Shown piece by piece: positions 48,781-63,020 of a stretch of DNA of 64,000 nt. The notes beneath the pieces were generated by a model that made no database searches, was not told where the DNA came from, and saw only the letters and a list, made by a program, of their open reading frames with translations. How positions within the stretch are numbered: the first letter of the stretch is position 1; the number at the start of each line of letters is the position of its first letter. The position numbers and the translations under genes were made by a program. Where the stretch lies: the NCBI RefSeq assembly GCF_000003605.2, contig NW_003137825.1:714998-778997 (forward strand), written 5' to 3'. Source of the DNA: Saccoglossus kowalevskii (taxonomy: Eukaryota > Hemichordata > Enteropneusta > Harrimaniidae).

Positions 48781-49420
48781 TTATGATTTGGAATTGTGAT
48801 ATGGTCTACGGCTGCCAGTCAACCATCTTGTATGGTATTGTGACACAAATCAACTGTTGTTGATATGCTAGAACACAATTGGCTGTGAACCAAGTTTTGA
48901 CCTAATTGGAGAGTTTATATATATAAGATATGAGAAGAAATGTGCAAAGAAAAAAAAAATTGGTGATTTTTGCCAAACAAAATGGCTGACAGTCGGCCAT
49001 CTTGAATTGGATTGTAACACAAATCAACTTTTGTTAATGTGCTAGCACACAATTATTTGTCATCTAATTTGACTGCATGAATTTGAGATATAAGCCAAAA
49101 AGTGCACAAATGATAAAAATTGATAAATTTTAACCAATATAGCAACAGGTGACAATCTTGAATTAGATCGTTACATTATCAACTTTCTCAGATGTGCTAG
49201 AACACAATCGTCTGTGAACCAAGTTTGAACAAAAACAAATGGCAGACAGTTGACTATCTTGAATGAATTATAACACAAATCAACTTTTGTTTATGTACTA
49301 GCACAGAATTGTCTGTAAACCAAGTTTGAACCTAATTGGACTATGTGAAGTTGAGATACAGGCCAAAATTTTTTGAAAAAGGACGAAAATTGCCAGTTTT
49401 AGCAAGATATACTTCAAAAC
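48781..49420. repeat. Degenerate tandem array, units of about 100-175 bp
   Basis: Cores like GGCTGACAGTCGGCCATC followed by GTAACACAAATCAACTTTTG and GTGCTAGCACACAATT recur near 48,809, 48,983, 49,144 and 49,242. Each is followed by TGAACCAAGTTTGAACCTAA. The spacing is irregular, so internal deletions are likely. The core is shared with the 39.6-40.4 kb element, but no terminal hairpin is evident. Confidence 0.65.
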
Positions 49421-52303
49421 ACTGCACACCAATGACTCAATGACCCAATGAGTGGAATTTAACGATTCACATTATTTACATGGTTATAAATTCACAATTA
49501 CAGCTGATTAACTGTATTTCCCTAGAAAACACAATTTGGGTTACTGTCATCAATTAAAAATCTAGTTTTGTTGTCAACAGTCTAAGACTATAAATATTAT
49601 CAAAGACTTATAAGATGAGGGTATGCAAGTAGTATGACATGTAATTTGATCACAAAATTGCACATCAAATGTACATTTTTTAGAATAACTAATACAGATG
49701 AGTGAGTCTGTGAAAGTACTGATTACTGTTCATCTTAGATGGTCTTTGATAGTGTACTTGCTGTATTTGCAAAGCAGGTAATACATGCATTTTGCGTTTT
49801 TGAGTGATAATCTTGTTCTGTTTACGCAATCAAACATTTTCATGCATCCAGTGGGTTCTGTGATGCTGTTGGTCAGAAATACATTCAACTGACATGCATG
49901 AAATGAGAATGCTCTTAAGTGCTTGCAAAGCATAAGAGTTTGCTTTCTGTTTGATCTTGACCATATATATACATGGTTATGAGAATTGCATACCCTTATC
50001 TTATAAATCTTTGATCATATATATTAAATCATTAAACTTGTGAGGTTAAAATCTGTTTGCTGAATATGGATAACTTTGAGTATCTCTGAGATGTTTGAAT
50101 AAGTTTGTATGATATTTCAACCATAGGTTATGATTCAACATGAAATAAAAAAATTGTATGAAACAAAGAAAATGCAAGTCAGCCATTTTAATTACCTGTG
50201 CTTATACATCCAATTCATTTGATGCAAACACTTTTTTTTTTTAATTTATAATAAATCATACACTAATTCTGATACAATAGCAAATATAATTATTTGTAAT
50301 ACTCTTCAACTTAACAATATTCTGTAGAAGAAATACTTATACCGTGTATTTGCACTGAAATAATATACCACAATTATCATTGAATCCTGAACAAATAATT
50401 ATTTTTAGAGGTGGATGAATTGTTTAAAAGAAAATAATAAAATCTTATTTTTTTGAGTCATTTGTAGAATTAAAGATGGTCATTTCAGAAAAATGTTTGA
50501 AATTTTGAAATAAAACACAGATTCAAATGTTTAACTAGTTTTAGTTTACAGGAAGAGATAAGAGAATTGGTAGCAACTGGATGTGGCCATATTCTGCTAG
50601 CTGATTGAATTGTTAGAGAAAAATAGATAAATGAGTATTGTCGTAGCAAACATCAGAGGGGTCCAACTATTAAATAGAAGATCATTTGTATGTATTTGGC
50701 TATTTTACATTGGGTATACCGGTAAGTACTGTAGATATGTGCTATATTAGTATATTTATCCAACGCAATATAACATGACAACAATGAATGGTAGAGAATT
50801 CTAAGACGGCCAATCTTTTCATCATACATATGCACGTCTTTTGTAGATGTACTTTCTAATAGAGCCAATCGGTGTACCATTCATACATTGTACATTTTTT
50901 TGAAAAGAAAACGTGTAAGTTAGCATGGCAAAGAATGGATTGGGTTAAATTTGCTTCACGCTGAGTACTTAGTTAGGAGGCTTGGCTTACCTCCAACAGT
51001 TGCAATTTACCTTGATTTGTCAAACATATAAAACGAATTGAGCAAAATAGGTACTTCAAAGAATTGATTTTTTAATTTATCAGTCAACAGTCAGCAGGTC
51101 GTGTTTGCTGGTATGTGTGCTTGGGAGAATGGAAGGTGTTGAAAGACAAAATGCAAATTGATTTTAATATCAAATTTGTTATTATGGTCAAAATTTTACT
51201 GTTTTTTTACTTTATAAAATTTGTCAATGGTGGCCATGAGTCTAAAATTATAGTGAACACAAGCAGACTGACTCCAAACTATATAGGTATGAGTGAACAA
51301 GATCCTTGACAAGACCACTACCTCTATTTTAACAGCTATTAGGTGTCACTGACAAAATGAAAAAGAGTTGAGAGGGCAAAGTCTCAGAGCCAGTCAGACA
51401 AAAGGCTGTGTGGTACATAATGAGACATGGTGACCCAGGGCACTTTGGTAAACGTGATTCTTTTGTACCACTACTTGGTTGGTACACTTCACGACTGCAT
51501 GTTTAAGGATAAGCCCTAGAACAACTTAACACACTACACTGGTTTCAGTTAACATCAATCAACAAATAATTCTACTTAATTTTAGGAGTGAATTATTTAA
51601 AAACTTGGGAGGGGAGAAAAAAAAAAAATCTCAAAATGTTACCATATGGTTAAGGTTAAAAATAATATATTCAATGAAAGATTACTTGATTAAGAAGTGA
51701 CAGATAGGAGGAAAATCAGATGTTGATAAGAAAAAGTAGGTTTATAGCCCCCTCCCAATTATTGAATTAATTAACCCTTAGTAACCTCCATATACCTATG
51801 TGCAACAGAATATATTGACCACATTAAAACACAATCCCCACGAGGAATGTAAACGAGAAGCCCTTCTATTCAGTTGAGGCAAACACCTTTAGTTTCTTAT
51901 AGAATCTGATAAATATCTTCAAAACTGGTGTAATAATTTTTACATATCTTTCTACTAAAACCCAAACTAGTCTTGAAAAGATAGAATTTTACCCTGCTTT
52001 GAACTTATAAATACTTTATAACAAACTTTTGATGGGAATTTCAAGCAGATATTAAATAGATTTTTTTAAATGACAAAGGCATTGAAATTGTTTGTTAGAA
52101 TCCCACAAACTATGCTAAGAATGTTCACCTAAAAATAGCAAATATTGTCATATCTGTTTAGTACTAAACTAGCATGGATGCAATTAGAGAGAAACACAGA
52201 AACATGATAACAAGTTTTAATGTACACTAAATGTGACTAAATTTAAGCAAAAGTTAATGCAAGTTAGTTGTGGAACTTTTAAGATATATTAAAAAAAATA
52301 TGT
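49421..52303. other. Non-coding, MITE fragment only
   Basis: A short CTATTAG-family fragment (TTTCTAATAGAGCC) lies near 50,850-50,866. No exon or other element recognised. Confidence 0.45.
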
Positions 52304-52308
52304 CAAAG

Positions 52309-52641
52309 CAGGGATTGAAATAGAATTTTTTCCCTGCATGCACAGTGTGCATGTTGAATTTGAGATTTATCTGCACTAACTTGTTGTAAAATGCATGGCC
52401 ACCAATTTTAAAGTTTTAATAAAATTCACGGGTTCTTGATTTTAATATGCTATCATGAAAGAATTTTCTTTTTTCGAGTTATCTTACAATATTGGTTGAA
52501 CTTAATTTAGGCTTAGTGAATATAATGAGAAAATGTGTTAATTTCTACATGCACAGCGTGCACATTATATTATGAGTTTACTTGCACTAGCTAATAATCT
52601 ATGTGCATAGTGCAGCGTGCACCAGAGTATTTTGAACCCTG
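52309..52641. mobile_element. hAT-like MITE (333 bp) with 5-bp direct repeats
   Basis: Ends CAGGGATTGAAATA and, reverse-complemented, CAGGGTTCAAAATA are inverted repeats. CAAAG directly repeats outside both ends (52304-52308 and 52642-52646), matching a 5-bp target duplication. The interior holds two related blocks about 208 bp apart (TGCATGCACAGTGTGCATG and ACATGCACAGCGTGCAC, each followed by a TTTATCTGCACTA-like stretch). No coding capacity. Confidence 0.7.
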
Positions 52642-52646
52642 CAAAG

Positions 52647-55600
52647 TGTAACATATTACATGGTCTTAATAGTTTGTTATCTAAATATGTGTACTTATGC
52701 TAGATGCATGTCAAAACTAGAAAAATACGTGGAACTCTTGTTTGTTTCCAGGGAAATAGCACACATCTATATACCATGCAGCCATTTTGATTTAAAATTA
52801 GGGAGAAATTTAGTATTAAAAACAATGGTCTAAAGCATGTAGAAAGTAAAAAACTTTTGTAAATTTCCCAAATGAGGGGAAATCATGGAATATTTAGGTA
52901 CCGGTAGTAATAACACAGGGGTCGCTTTGAAAAAATTCGTCCTTGATAACATACTTACATCAATCAAAGTAGCTACTGGTTTATTATCGACTTTATAGGT
53001 GATAATATATCAAAAAATATATGCTTGTATAATACAATATAAATAAGAATAGCCAGTTTTCTAAGTGATGTTAGTTTAACCAAGGCATCAGCTGAAACAC
53101 TTATTTTCAAAATTTAAGAAAATGGTATCAGATATGTGATATGTTAGTTAATACAAGTTAATTATTATCCAACATTGGTCATAAGGTCAACATGGTGACT
53201 TATTGGCTCTAGTGAGATAATACAGTCACTAACACATTGAAGGGAAGCTCTAAATGATATTGGATAAGATAGCAAACTATTAATTTGAATGAAATTCAAG
53301 GGATTCAAGAAGTTGTTCACTTTTCTATTCTAAAATATTTGGTTATCATGGAAACCTGCATGTGATAGCAAATAACACTGAATTAACTATACATAAACCA
53401 ATAGTCAATTTGTTTATGAAGGAAACGTCAATGTATAGCATTTATGTTAATGTTTGTAGATAATTATTATTGTCCATAAGGCTCAGCATATAAAACAAAA
53501 TAAAAAAAATCATGTGTTTTTTTAATTGTAAAATTTTCTTTAAAATTAAAATCGCACATTATAGATACATTCCAATGTCTACCTCCAGCTAGGAACCTTT
53601 GTTTCTGATTTACGCCAATAACTTGCCAAGGGGACATGATATGTGGCAATATTCATGAAATCACAAGTTCCTTGTGCTTGTTTTCATTAATTTATTATCT
53701 TAATTATTGGAGAAAAAATTATAATTTTATAGCTGTTTTGCTTATTTTTTCTGAGCCTACGAAGAGTTCCGATTTTGCGCTATAAGACATATTGCCCAAA
53801 TCATTGATACAAATCGTCAGTTATTTTAATTGTTGTTTCAGGGCAGTGCACAGGGTGGTGATAGTAAAAGTATTTTTTTATGAAGTTTACCTGCTAAAAC
53901 TATAGGTTCATGTAGGTAAACAAAATGCCAAAACTCAATAACATTCTTTCAACTTAAAGAGATGTACCGGGTACAATACATTCAGCTCTGCGAGGCTGCC
54001 ATATATGATTGAACACCATGTTTTCTGTTTTAAGATTTATTCAAGTTCATTGTCAACCGAAGCCTTGGTTGAAAATGAGCTTTTTGGGTCACTAAAATTT
54101 ATGTCTACCCCTTTTGGGTGAATACTAACATAGTTTAATTCATGTTGCTATGTTTTGGAACTTCAATGATGATTGCCTATATTTCAGGGTAAAATAATTA
54201 AGAAATTCTTAATGACAGCAATTTTGTCCACTAGAAAGCACCAGGATGTGTGACCTTCAAGGAGGTCATATAAGCTTTGAATCAATCATGTGAAATCAAT
54301 TTGAGGTGGTAAGTATTTTTAGAAGCATACAGTAATTTCAGAAAAAATAAATAATTTTCATCAGGATTTTTTTATAATTTCTGACAATGATAAGTAACCG
54401 TAACTACATATGATTTTATCACAATACATTAACAAAAAATATGAGATATGGTGAGAACTTTTTACCATGATTTCAAATGGTAAATTCCTCAATAATCACC
54501 ATTTTCAAGTAGTTTGGTGAGCATATATTTTCATCTGAGTTTTGACAACATAAAATAAAAACACTTTAAAAGTCAACAAAATCTGATTTGTTTTTAATGT
54601 TAGCCAACTACCTTATAATTCTAAAAAAAAATTGATAACAGTAAATTTTTCAATAATTTTGTCAATTAGCCTCTGTGTTAAGTGGATTAGAAAATGACCA
54701 AAATAGTGATGGCAACTGAGCTTTTTACTATGGGAATCACATTGTTATATTTTCTTTGTATCGTCAAGACCAAAAATGAAGCCAATCTAGGGTTTGGCAT
54801 TAAATTTCAAACTCGAATGTTCATATGTATGCTGTCTTATGTACTAGTATTTACTATTCAGTGACTATTCAGTTGTCAGAATTGCAAGAAGTAATTTTGA
54901 GAAACAGTTTGTGAAAACTCACTTGAATTGAATCTCAATAGTGAAACAATAGTGAAAGGAGACAAACTTGACGGCACTGATTTTTGACAGACAGACAGTT
55001 TCATTTATTTTTGTAGAACAGAATATGGTAGAAAAGCTTATGAAATTAAATCTGCAGAGGAATTTTATTTTAATTCCCCTAAACTCCCACAAGTTGCTTT
55101 TAATCGGACAAACCAACAAACTGTTCTCTCAGTAGTACATGTTTTTTAAGAAGCCAAAGACTGTGAAAAAGTTTTTTTAACGATTACAAAGCTTAGGGTG
55201 AACCAAGATAAGCTAGTACTTGAAAACCAACTTATTGGAAAGAATTTGACACCCAACAACAATTACGATAAAACATGGAAAATGCATCAGACACAGAACT
55301 GACTTGAATAAATAAGATGGTAGCCAGACAGGTAGAGTCATGAAATGCTTTATTTACTAACTAATATTTGTACTAGCGGTTTAATCAACACTTCAAAACT
55401 CTAGGCAGTTGTCAATATTAACCCAACTGACTGACAAGGGCAGAGACTTTGTTAGACGGAACAAAACATAACACATTTCCTTTCTAGAGAAGGGCTGGGG
55501 CTGCACAGTGAATTGCGTGAAAAAACCTCGACCAAGTGTTGCTCTTGAATATATGCTCTATTTACCAAGGGAAAAGATATTTTTAAACTGAATCTGTCAA

Positions 55601-58600
55601 AGAATCATATAAATTGAGGTTTTAAGGAGACTGAACTAATTGTGTCACACGCTATCAATGATTTTTGAGGGGGTGTGGCTTGTACCCTGCTTTCCTTGTA
55701 TACATGCAAAATAGTGGCTCAGTTTGAATGGGAAAACCTACAGTACATCACAATGCAAAAATAAAAAAAATTAAAAGATTTTAAGAGTGATGTGTAAAAT
55801 ATGATGGATTAGAATGAAGGATGTCTGACCTACTGCACACCTGACAAAATTCTGTTTGAAATAGAGGGATGGGCACCCTGCCCTTTATTTTCGTATAAGC
55901 TCCACCCTTGGTAACATAATAGTAGAGAAATAGAATATGAAAGAAGACCCCTTCCCCCCTCCCAACCTGCCCAACATATACAGCTAATATGACACAGAGT
56001 GAGTTCAGGATTAGATCTTGAGTTCCAATAATGATGGTAGACATTTCTTTTATGCATAAAAGTTGTGTGATAGTGACCAACCATCCATATATCTCAATTT
56101 AATTATCGCATCAGGCAGTGACATAAAATTAATAACAAGAACATATACTGCTTGATTGATCAAGATAGATAGATAGAGATTAGATCAGTAGATAAATAAA
56201 AATGAAGAGAAAGAAAAAGAAAGAAACAATGTTCTAGATCATGGAATGCATAAATTTTGAAAGGTATGTGTGTAAATGTTTGTTTCTGTCAATTTTAGCT
56301 TGATTGAGTGAGTGAATGGGAAAAAAACAATTACAGTCAAATCCATGTGACTTCTTATCATTGGGTGTCAGGCATTAACAGACAATGTTGATGTATAACT
56401 TACACCTGTACTTCTTTTAAAGTAAACATCATGACGTCACGGTGTAAAGTAATTGAAAACCTTAATAAACTCCAAGAACAGCATGTTAAAATATTAAATG
56501 AACTTAATTTCAAACATTTTGCTGTTTTAAAATCAGTATACAATATTTTCTTTATTAGTGCTTATGTAAATGGCAAAGGTCTGTCCATGGTTAATTAAGT
56601 CATATTTTAATGATTAAATACATAATTAATATAAGTTTAGGTTTATGTGTACACCTAATAAAACAAATATGGTATATCATTTACCAGGGGTATGTATTTT
56701 TACATCAAGGGTATGATTTTTTCTTAAGGAAATGAATAAAATAGAATAATTTCTAAACAAAAAATGTTTTTGTACAGTTCCATTTCTCTGTCTGATTAGA
56801 AGCTAGCATTTACATTTTTCAATTGAGAAATTTATGCAACTTGGTTGCAGTACTAATAAACAGTACTATCAGCAGTGCTATAAAATACATTAGCAACCAA
56901 AAAAAATTGGACACAGTCTCTCTCTAGGCAACCAAAAGTTCAGACTTTGAACTCAAATATCCATATGATGTTATATACGTGATTTAAAGCAAATCAGTCA
57001 GAAATGATAGAGTCACTGATTCTGAAATAGAACAGTAGCCATCCAGATTTGACACTGATTTTATCATCCAACTACATTTTGATTGAAAACCGCAGTTGTG
57101 AGTTGAACATGATTGCATGCAGTCCAAGAGTCAATGGACTCTGATAACAGTAGACAGGTGGTTATTATAAATGGCAACACCGGCAGCTATGTATCCAAGA
57201 TACACTAACAATTTAGTTCAGCAGTACATTATTTAAATCAATAAAACACAATTTATATTTCTAAAACAAACCATGTCAGGAAATAAAACATGCAATTTAA
57301 AGCCAAACTATGCAAGTTATTCCTTTTCCCTCCTCAATGATCACCTAATATGTGTATTGAAAAAGTTAACAGTTTATTATTTAAGAAATAAAGGACGCCA
57401 CATTGCCGGTTATTTCACGATAACAGGACAAGGTTGGTGATTTGAGCAATAAATGGACAAGCCTTTTTCAGTAGAGCCTTTTATTTCAGTAAACATCCCC
57501 ATTCGAGAAACACTTTGGTGCAAAATTTTGCACTCTTTTCTATAATTTCTTTGTTAATGTTGAAATAAATGGGCATAATTCTTCATTAAAATGGATTTTG
57601 ATGAATCTTTTTTTTATTTTTAAAAATATTTATAAATTCAAACTGAAACAACAAGGTTTCAATTTGACATAGAATAACTTTGAGACATTCCAAATGATGT
57701 CATTGCGCACTGTGCTCGGTGATTAGATTCATCTGCCATTAAAATTCATAAACATTTATAAAAATGAAGGGAACAGGTCTGTTGTGTCGTTACTATGAAA
57801 AAACAATAAACTGAAATTACAGTCATATTTTACAGGCAAAGTTACATAATTTAATAATTATAAATTTGTTTCTCACTTTATATACTTATCCCAAAGTTAG
57901 ATAAAAAAAAATAAGGATGGCCAACTATGATGTGTCACTGTATATACTACAAGTTTTCTTCATTTCGAATAGATTCAACTGTCCAATTATACCACTAATT
58001 TTAGTTTCAATGTTTCCATGGTTACCAACAGGAACAGGGGGTTCTAATGATGTTTATAACATATGCAAAAATATGAATTTTATACACACATTTACATCAT
58101 ATAATATGAATGAATCTTCATCCATCATCATCACTTTCATTTTTCAATCTTTACTTCACAATTCTCAGTAATAATTTTGAAGATTATGACGGTTCAAAAA
58201 TCTGTTATCAAATTATGGGGTTGCAAATTCTCAGAAGTGTAAAAACTTAAATATCAGTGTGTCCATGCATTCCATTGATCCAAAATCTGTTACTGGGTGA
58301 CAGTTTACAAAAGGAGTTATAAGGCACGGTAACAATAAGTTACATTTCACGCTAATCTGTCAAATATATCCCAATTCCCGGGCTAAATTTATCTCTACAT
58401 CCTACCTGGTACACTCATGCCAGTGAGAATCAAATTAATTATACTAATTCAAAAATGTAACAAACTAGTAACATGCACAGAGTTTTATGCCTTGGGAATA
58501 TTTTTTCTTGATAGTATGTATGAGCGTCCTGGATGACAACTAGACATATGTTTCACTCACATATGTTTTTTTTTATGACCAATAAAGAATATTTGTGATA

Positions 58601-59179
58601 ATTAACTTTCTGAAATATACAGTTTGCTAGCTTTATACACCCAACGTACAACTTACACCTGAAGATGTGTTCACAGCAGCATGACAAATACAGAGGGGTT
58701 TAAAAACTCAAACACCACCTATTGACAAATTAAACCAGTCGTTGCAAACTCCAGTACAAACCAGTGATATTTGAAACTACCTTTTAAAGAACTGTTAGCT
58801 CAAGAACTTATAGGGAAAACATCAAAAGACATCCATATGCATTGTAGGAGTGGTCTTTGTTCATGAATAACCAGCCTTGACCTGACATGCAAACTAAATG
58901 GTAACTGATATGACATCAGTAAACTCTACCTTTAAATCTTTTTAACAAAATCACAATCAAACTGTAAAATGGTAAAATTCTTACACTAAAACTTTATTGA
59001 AAGTTTTTTGTACATATGGAAATCACCTGGATGAGTAATCTTTTTTCACAGTTCTTTTTTTTCTCAACCAAATTCAAAGAAAGATTGAGTCTACATTGCA
59101 GCCCCAAAGGAAAATGACACAAGAGGTTTTTGAAAAGTTGACATCTTTTAAAAGGTTCAACAAAAAAAAAGTTGTTCAA
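52647..59179. other. Non-coding, nothing recognised
   Basis: Long AT-rich, CpG-poor stretch. A few AGAT repeats lie near 56,165. Open frames such as 55781-56084 (two overlapping minus-strand frames) show no recognisable domains. No mobile-element termini could be defined. Confidence 0.45.
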
Positions 59180-60345
59180 TTGGATATATACATTGTTGTA
59201 AATGTGCAAGCGATCAATGTTCTTCAGAAGAAGAAGCAGCATCAAGCCACGACTGCGAGTCATAATAATAATAAGAAAATACAGCATTATTTTGGTAGTT
59301 GATAAATGCAGGTATTTGTTGAAATGAAAATCAACATTAAATAATCAAAAAATACGAAAAAACAATAATTACTGTTAAATAATAAGTGCAGCAGAGTTAC
59401 ATGTGTTTTTTCATTTGTACTGTTTATGTATTCTATCACTTTTTTTTCAGTAAATGTAGATCTGATGTATTGATAAATATTAGAGACGTTCACGCTAGCA
59501 CGTGCCGAGACTCGGGCCGAAATATGTGTGTGGACGGTCAGGAAGTGCCAAAAAAAACTTTTTCTCGGTCCCAATAGATAAACTCTGCATGTACCAAGAT
59601 TTAGTGACAAATTTAAGAAAACATATACTGATTGATACTAGTATGACAAGACGATGGAGGCAAGTGCAGCTATATATGGTCGGATGCTGTAGTAATGAAT
59701 GAAATGGATGCAAACCGTCATCAGCGATGTATAATTATGTGCTGTTGCAATCGTTTTTTTCTTGCAATGCTAAATCGATGAATTTTTCGAATCTTTTTTG
59801 GTGTTCATGTGCACAATGATTCGTAATAAATACCATAACAGCAAATATATATAACTTCCATATGACAATTATTTGTATCATCATATCGTTTTCCATGTTT
59901 GAATCAAATAACACAATGGCGAATGAGGGTGCGATTTCGGCATGAGCCGAGTGGGTTCTAAGTGGGTCCCGACTAACGTGAAGGCAACTGCTGTAATCCC
60001 TCTGCAAACACAAATGATTAAAAATTTCAGCACATGCCGAGAGCCCATAACGTGAATGTAGCAATTATAAATTCTTGTGAATTATCTATTTCATGGAAAT
60101 TTGAGTTTACTTCACCAAATTTGTCATACAGTGTAGTGCAGAATCAGTGCTACATATAAACCAAATCTCCAAAGTCACAGCAACATATGGCTTCTATGTA
60201 GGACGGCTTTCCTTTTCACAAAACATATTTTGTAGGGAATCTCAAAAATTCTCAATTTCACTTGATGTGTCAGGATCAATTTTAGCACAGTACTGCTCAA
60301 ATAAATGCTTATTTAATCAATATTGACAAGCATTTGTAAAAATAT
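59180..60345 (+). repeat. Duplicated block, copy A, interrupted by a ~587-bp insertion
   Basis: 59180-59482 and 60069-60345 together match copy B at 62.45-63.02 kb in the same order and orientation. Shared stretches include AATAAGAAAATACAG, CAGTAAATGTAGATCTG, CAACATATGGCTTCTATG and TTTTGTAGGGAATCTCAAAA. The matching stops at ATAAATAT and resumes at TTGTGAATTATC, and the intervening sequence has no counterpart in copy B. Confidence 0.8.
59483..60068. mobile_element. CpG-rich insertion inside copy A
   Basis: This ~587-bp segment is absent from copy B, so it is most simply an insertion, although deletion from B is possible. It is CpG-richer than its surroundings. Ends carry TTCACG (left) and CGTGAA (right) as short inverted repeats, with GCACGTGCCGAGA and GCACATGCCGAGA as near-terminal direct copies. 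TA-rich sequence borders both sides. Several overlapping short frames on both strands are not recognisable proteins. Confidence 0.55.
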
Positions 60346-62215
60346 TGTGTATCTAAAAACCCTTCAATGAAATTACATATCTTCTTTAATTAAACAAGTT
60401 TGTTTTGTTTAAAGTTTTGTTCATTGTCTTATTTAGAAATGAATTAAATACAAAGATGTGAACTGCATATTCCCAGAATTGATTGATAAGATGTTCTCTA
60501 TTATTTGAGACATTCACTTCTTTACAAGCAATACACACTGAATCTTAAATAAATAGAAACTGATATGAACTCATGCATTAATCCATTGAGCATCAAAATC
60601 AACTTTGTGACTATAAACAAATTGTTCATAAGAAATAACGTCTATTTGAACAAAGTACAAGAGGTTGCACCAACATTTTCCCAGAAAAAATTACAGCACT
60701 CAAAGGGGGAAGAATGAAACTAGAATACTTAACTCAATTATCAACAAGGTTAAATAAATTTGCATGGTATACATGGGTACATGTTGTACACTGTATACTA
60801 AAAGTGGCTATGAAGACAATGCATACATGTACAACCTGAGGAAAAGGGGAGAGTGATCCACATGACTTAAAATTCTTGCATGAAAATAAAAAATTGCAAA
60901 AAATGAATTTTTATTTCCTTTCATTCATTTACTTGTTCAACAGATACCTGTAAAGTTTTTCATTAATAAATGGCCGACTGAACACAATTAATAATAAGCT
61001 GTACCGGATATTGTACTTTTCCTAATGTCAGACTCGACTCTGGGCAATCAGACAATGTGTCGTATTACACTCTTGGTTCAAACCGTGAGTTGAATATTTT
61101 GAAAAGAGCGAGCTAGCAGGTAGGTAAAGTAATGAAGCCTGGGAGCTAAATTAATGACCTGTATCATTGCTATGTCACTCTCTTTTATTCTTTGTCCATG
61201 GAGTAAGCAGAGAATATAATATATGGCTTATGGAAATCAGTTAGCTAACACAATGCCTGCTATACTTTGTGTATCCAGGGTACACAGGTCGTGTTGCAAA
61301 AAACATTGGTTGATTAAAGTTTTTGGTTTCATAACTGGTTCCCCAAAGTCCAACACAGTTAAGATCTACTAACATAAAGATCCTGTTTTAGACTTACTGA
61401 TGCTCTGTCAAACACGGCCGCTCACCAAAATTCTTCATTTTCCCGATTTTGGCAACTTGCTAATTTTACACTAATGAATGAAAATCACACTGATCAAACG
61501 TGTGCATATACCTGTTGGTAAAACGTTTGTAGAATTACCAATCACGTTATGCATTCATGCCTATTGTAATGTGATAAAACATTTGCCAAAAGAGAATAAA
61601 TTACTCAGGGGTGAGAGCAATGGGCATGACATACAATATTTAAGTGCCTGTGGTACAAGGATCAACCAGCACGATAACACTGCAGAAGTTGAGTAAATAA
61701 AAGAAAACAACCAAACCCATAACTGTACGTCTCATACAACATATACAGTGGTCGCAACTTAAACATGTTTCTTATTTGTAAGTAGACTCAGGAGGCTACG
61801 ATCTAATAGCAGTTTAGAAACTGATAAAGCTAGTTTAGTCTAGATTAATTGCCAAGAAACTCATTCAAGAGGGTTTATAACTATGAAGCACACTAACAAA
61901 AAAAGAAACCAAGCGTACATTTGTTTTTTCTAGCCATGTTGCTTACATTTGTTGTTAACATTAAGCTGCTTTTGTCAGCTATTTATTTTGATTATTGTAT
62001 TTTAATTATATAGTATGTATGATGTGTTATTTTTTTATTGGAGTTTATACAAGCATTGTATTTGTGCTCGTGCCAAAGAAAATATCGTATCCTAATTTTA
62101 AGTGTTCCAACATTGAAGCTGAACCATCCCCAGGGATATAGTAGCAGTTTAAACAAATTTACTCACTGACGGACTCAGTCTGGACATTTTACAGTGCCTT
62201 TTGCGGTAAATCATA
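60346..62215. other. Non-coding, nothing recognised
   Basis: AT-rich DNA between the two duplicated blocks. No exon or element supported. Confidence 0.45.
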
Positions 62216-62296
62216 CTCACATACTTAACTTATTTTGACCATAGACACAACTGTCATTTATGTAAGTGCATGCCTTAGTAATAGAGAGAACATGAA
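62216..62296. mobile_element. MITE, CTATTAG family, fragment
   Basis: TTATTTTGACCATAGACACA, TTTATGTAAGTGCATG and TTAGTAATAGAGAGAAC match one half of the family. A further short end (CACTTCTAATAGAACAAATA) lies at 63,130-63,152, beyond copy B. Confidence 0.55.
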
Positions 62297-62449
62297 ACAT
62301 TTTAAATGGTTGCTAGATGCGTTAACTTTAAAAATTATTTATTGTTATTTTATTTATAATTTTTTTCGTTTTGCTGACACCGTTTCTTCCCCACTCATTT
62401 TAGCTTTTGTGGAGGCTTTCCACGAGTGATGTGTTAATGCATCATACAT

Positions 62450-63020
62450 TGGTCTGTGTTGTAAATTTATAAGCACTATTGTGAATGTGCAAGCAACCAA
62501 TTTCTAAAATATATTGCCATGTAGAAAACAGTGTAAAGACTTGACTGCGGACCATAATAAGAATAAGAAAATACAGTATTTTTTTTTGTGTGATAAAAAA
62601 GTTGAAATGAAATGAAAAACATAAAATTAAATAAAAAAACAATAGTAAGTTACACAAAAACAACAAATATAGTTTCAAAGTGCAGCAGTATTACATGTTT
62701 GTTTTTTTCATTTGCACAGTTCATATTTACTTTTTCAGTAAATGTAGATCTGGTGTATTCATAAATATGTAAATTGTTGTGAATTATCCAATTCAGTTTA
62801 CTTCACACAATTTGTCATACCATTGTCATACCCAAATCACCACTGTCACATCAACATATGGCTTCTATGTAGGACAGATTACCCATTCACTAATCATATT
62901 TTGTAGGGAATCTCAAAAATTTTCAATTTAATTTATGATGTGTCAGGATTAATTTTAACAGTTTGACCACAGTATTGATTAAAAAAAAAAAATTATTTTA
63001 TCAATATTGATTAACTTCAG
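62450..63020 (+). repeat. Duplicated block, copy B, uninterrupted
   Basis: Same-orientation partner of copy A, about 3.3 kb downstream, without the CpG-rich insertion. It is flanked by CTATTAG-family ends at about 62.29 and 63.14 kb, so it may itself be part of a larger dispersed element. No coding capacity. Confidence 0.75.
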
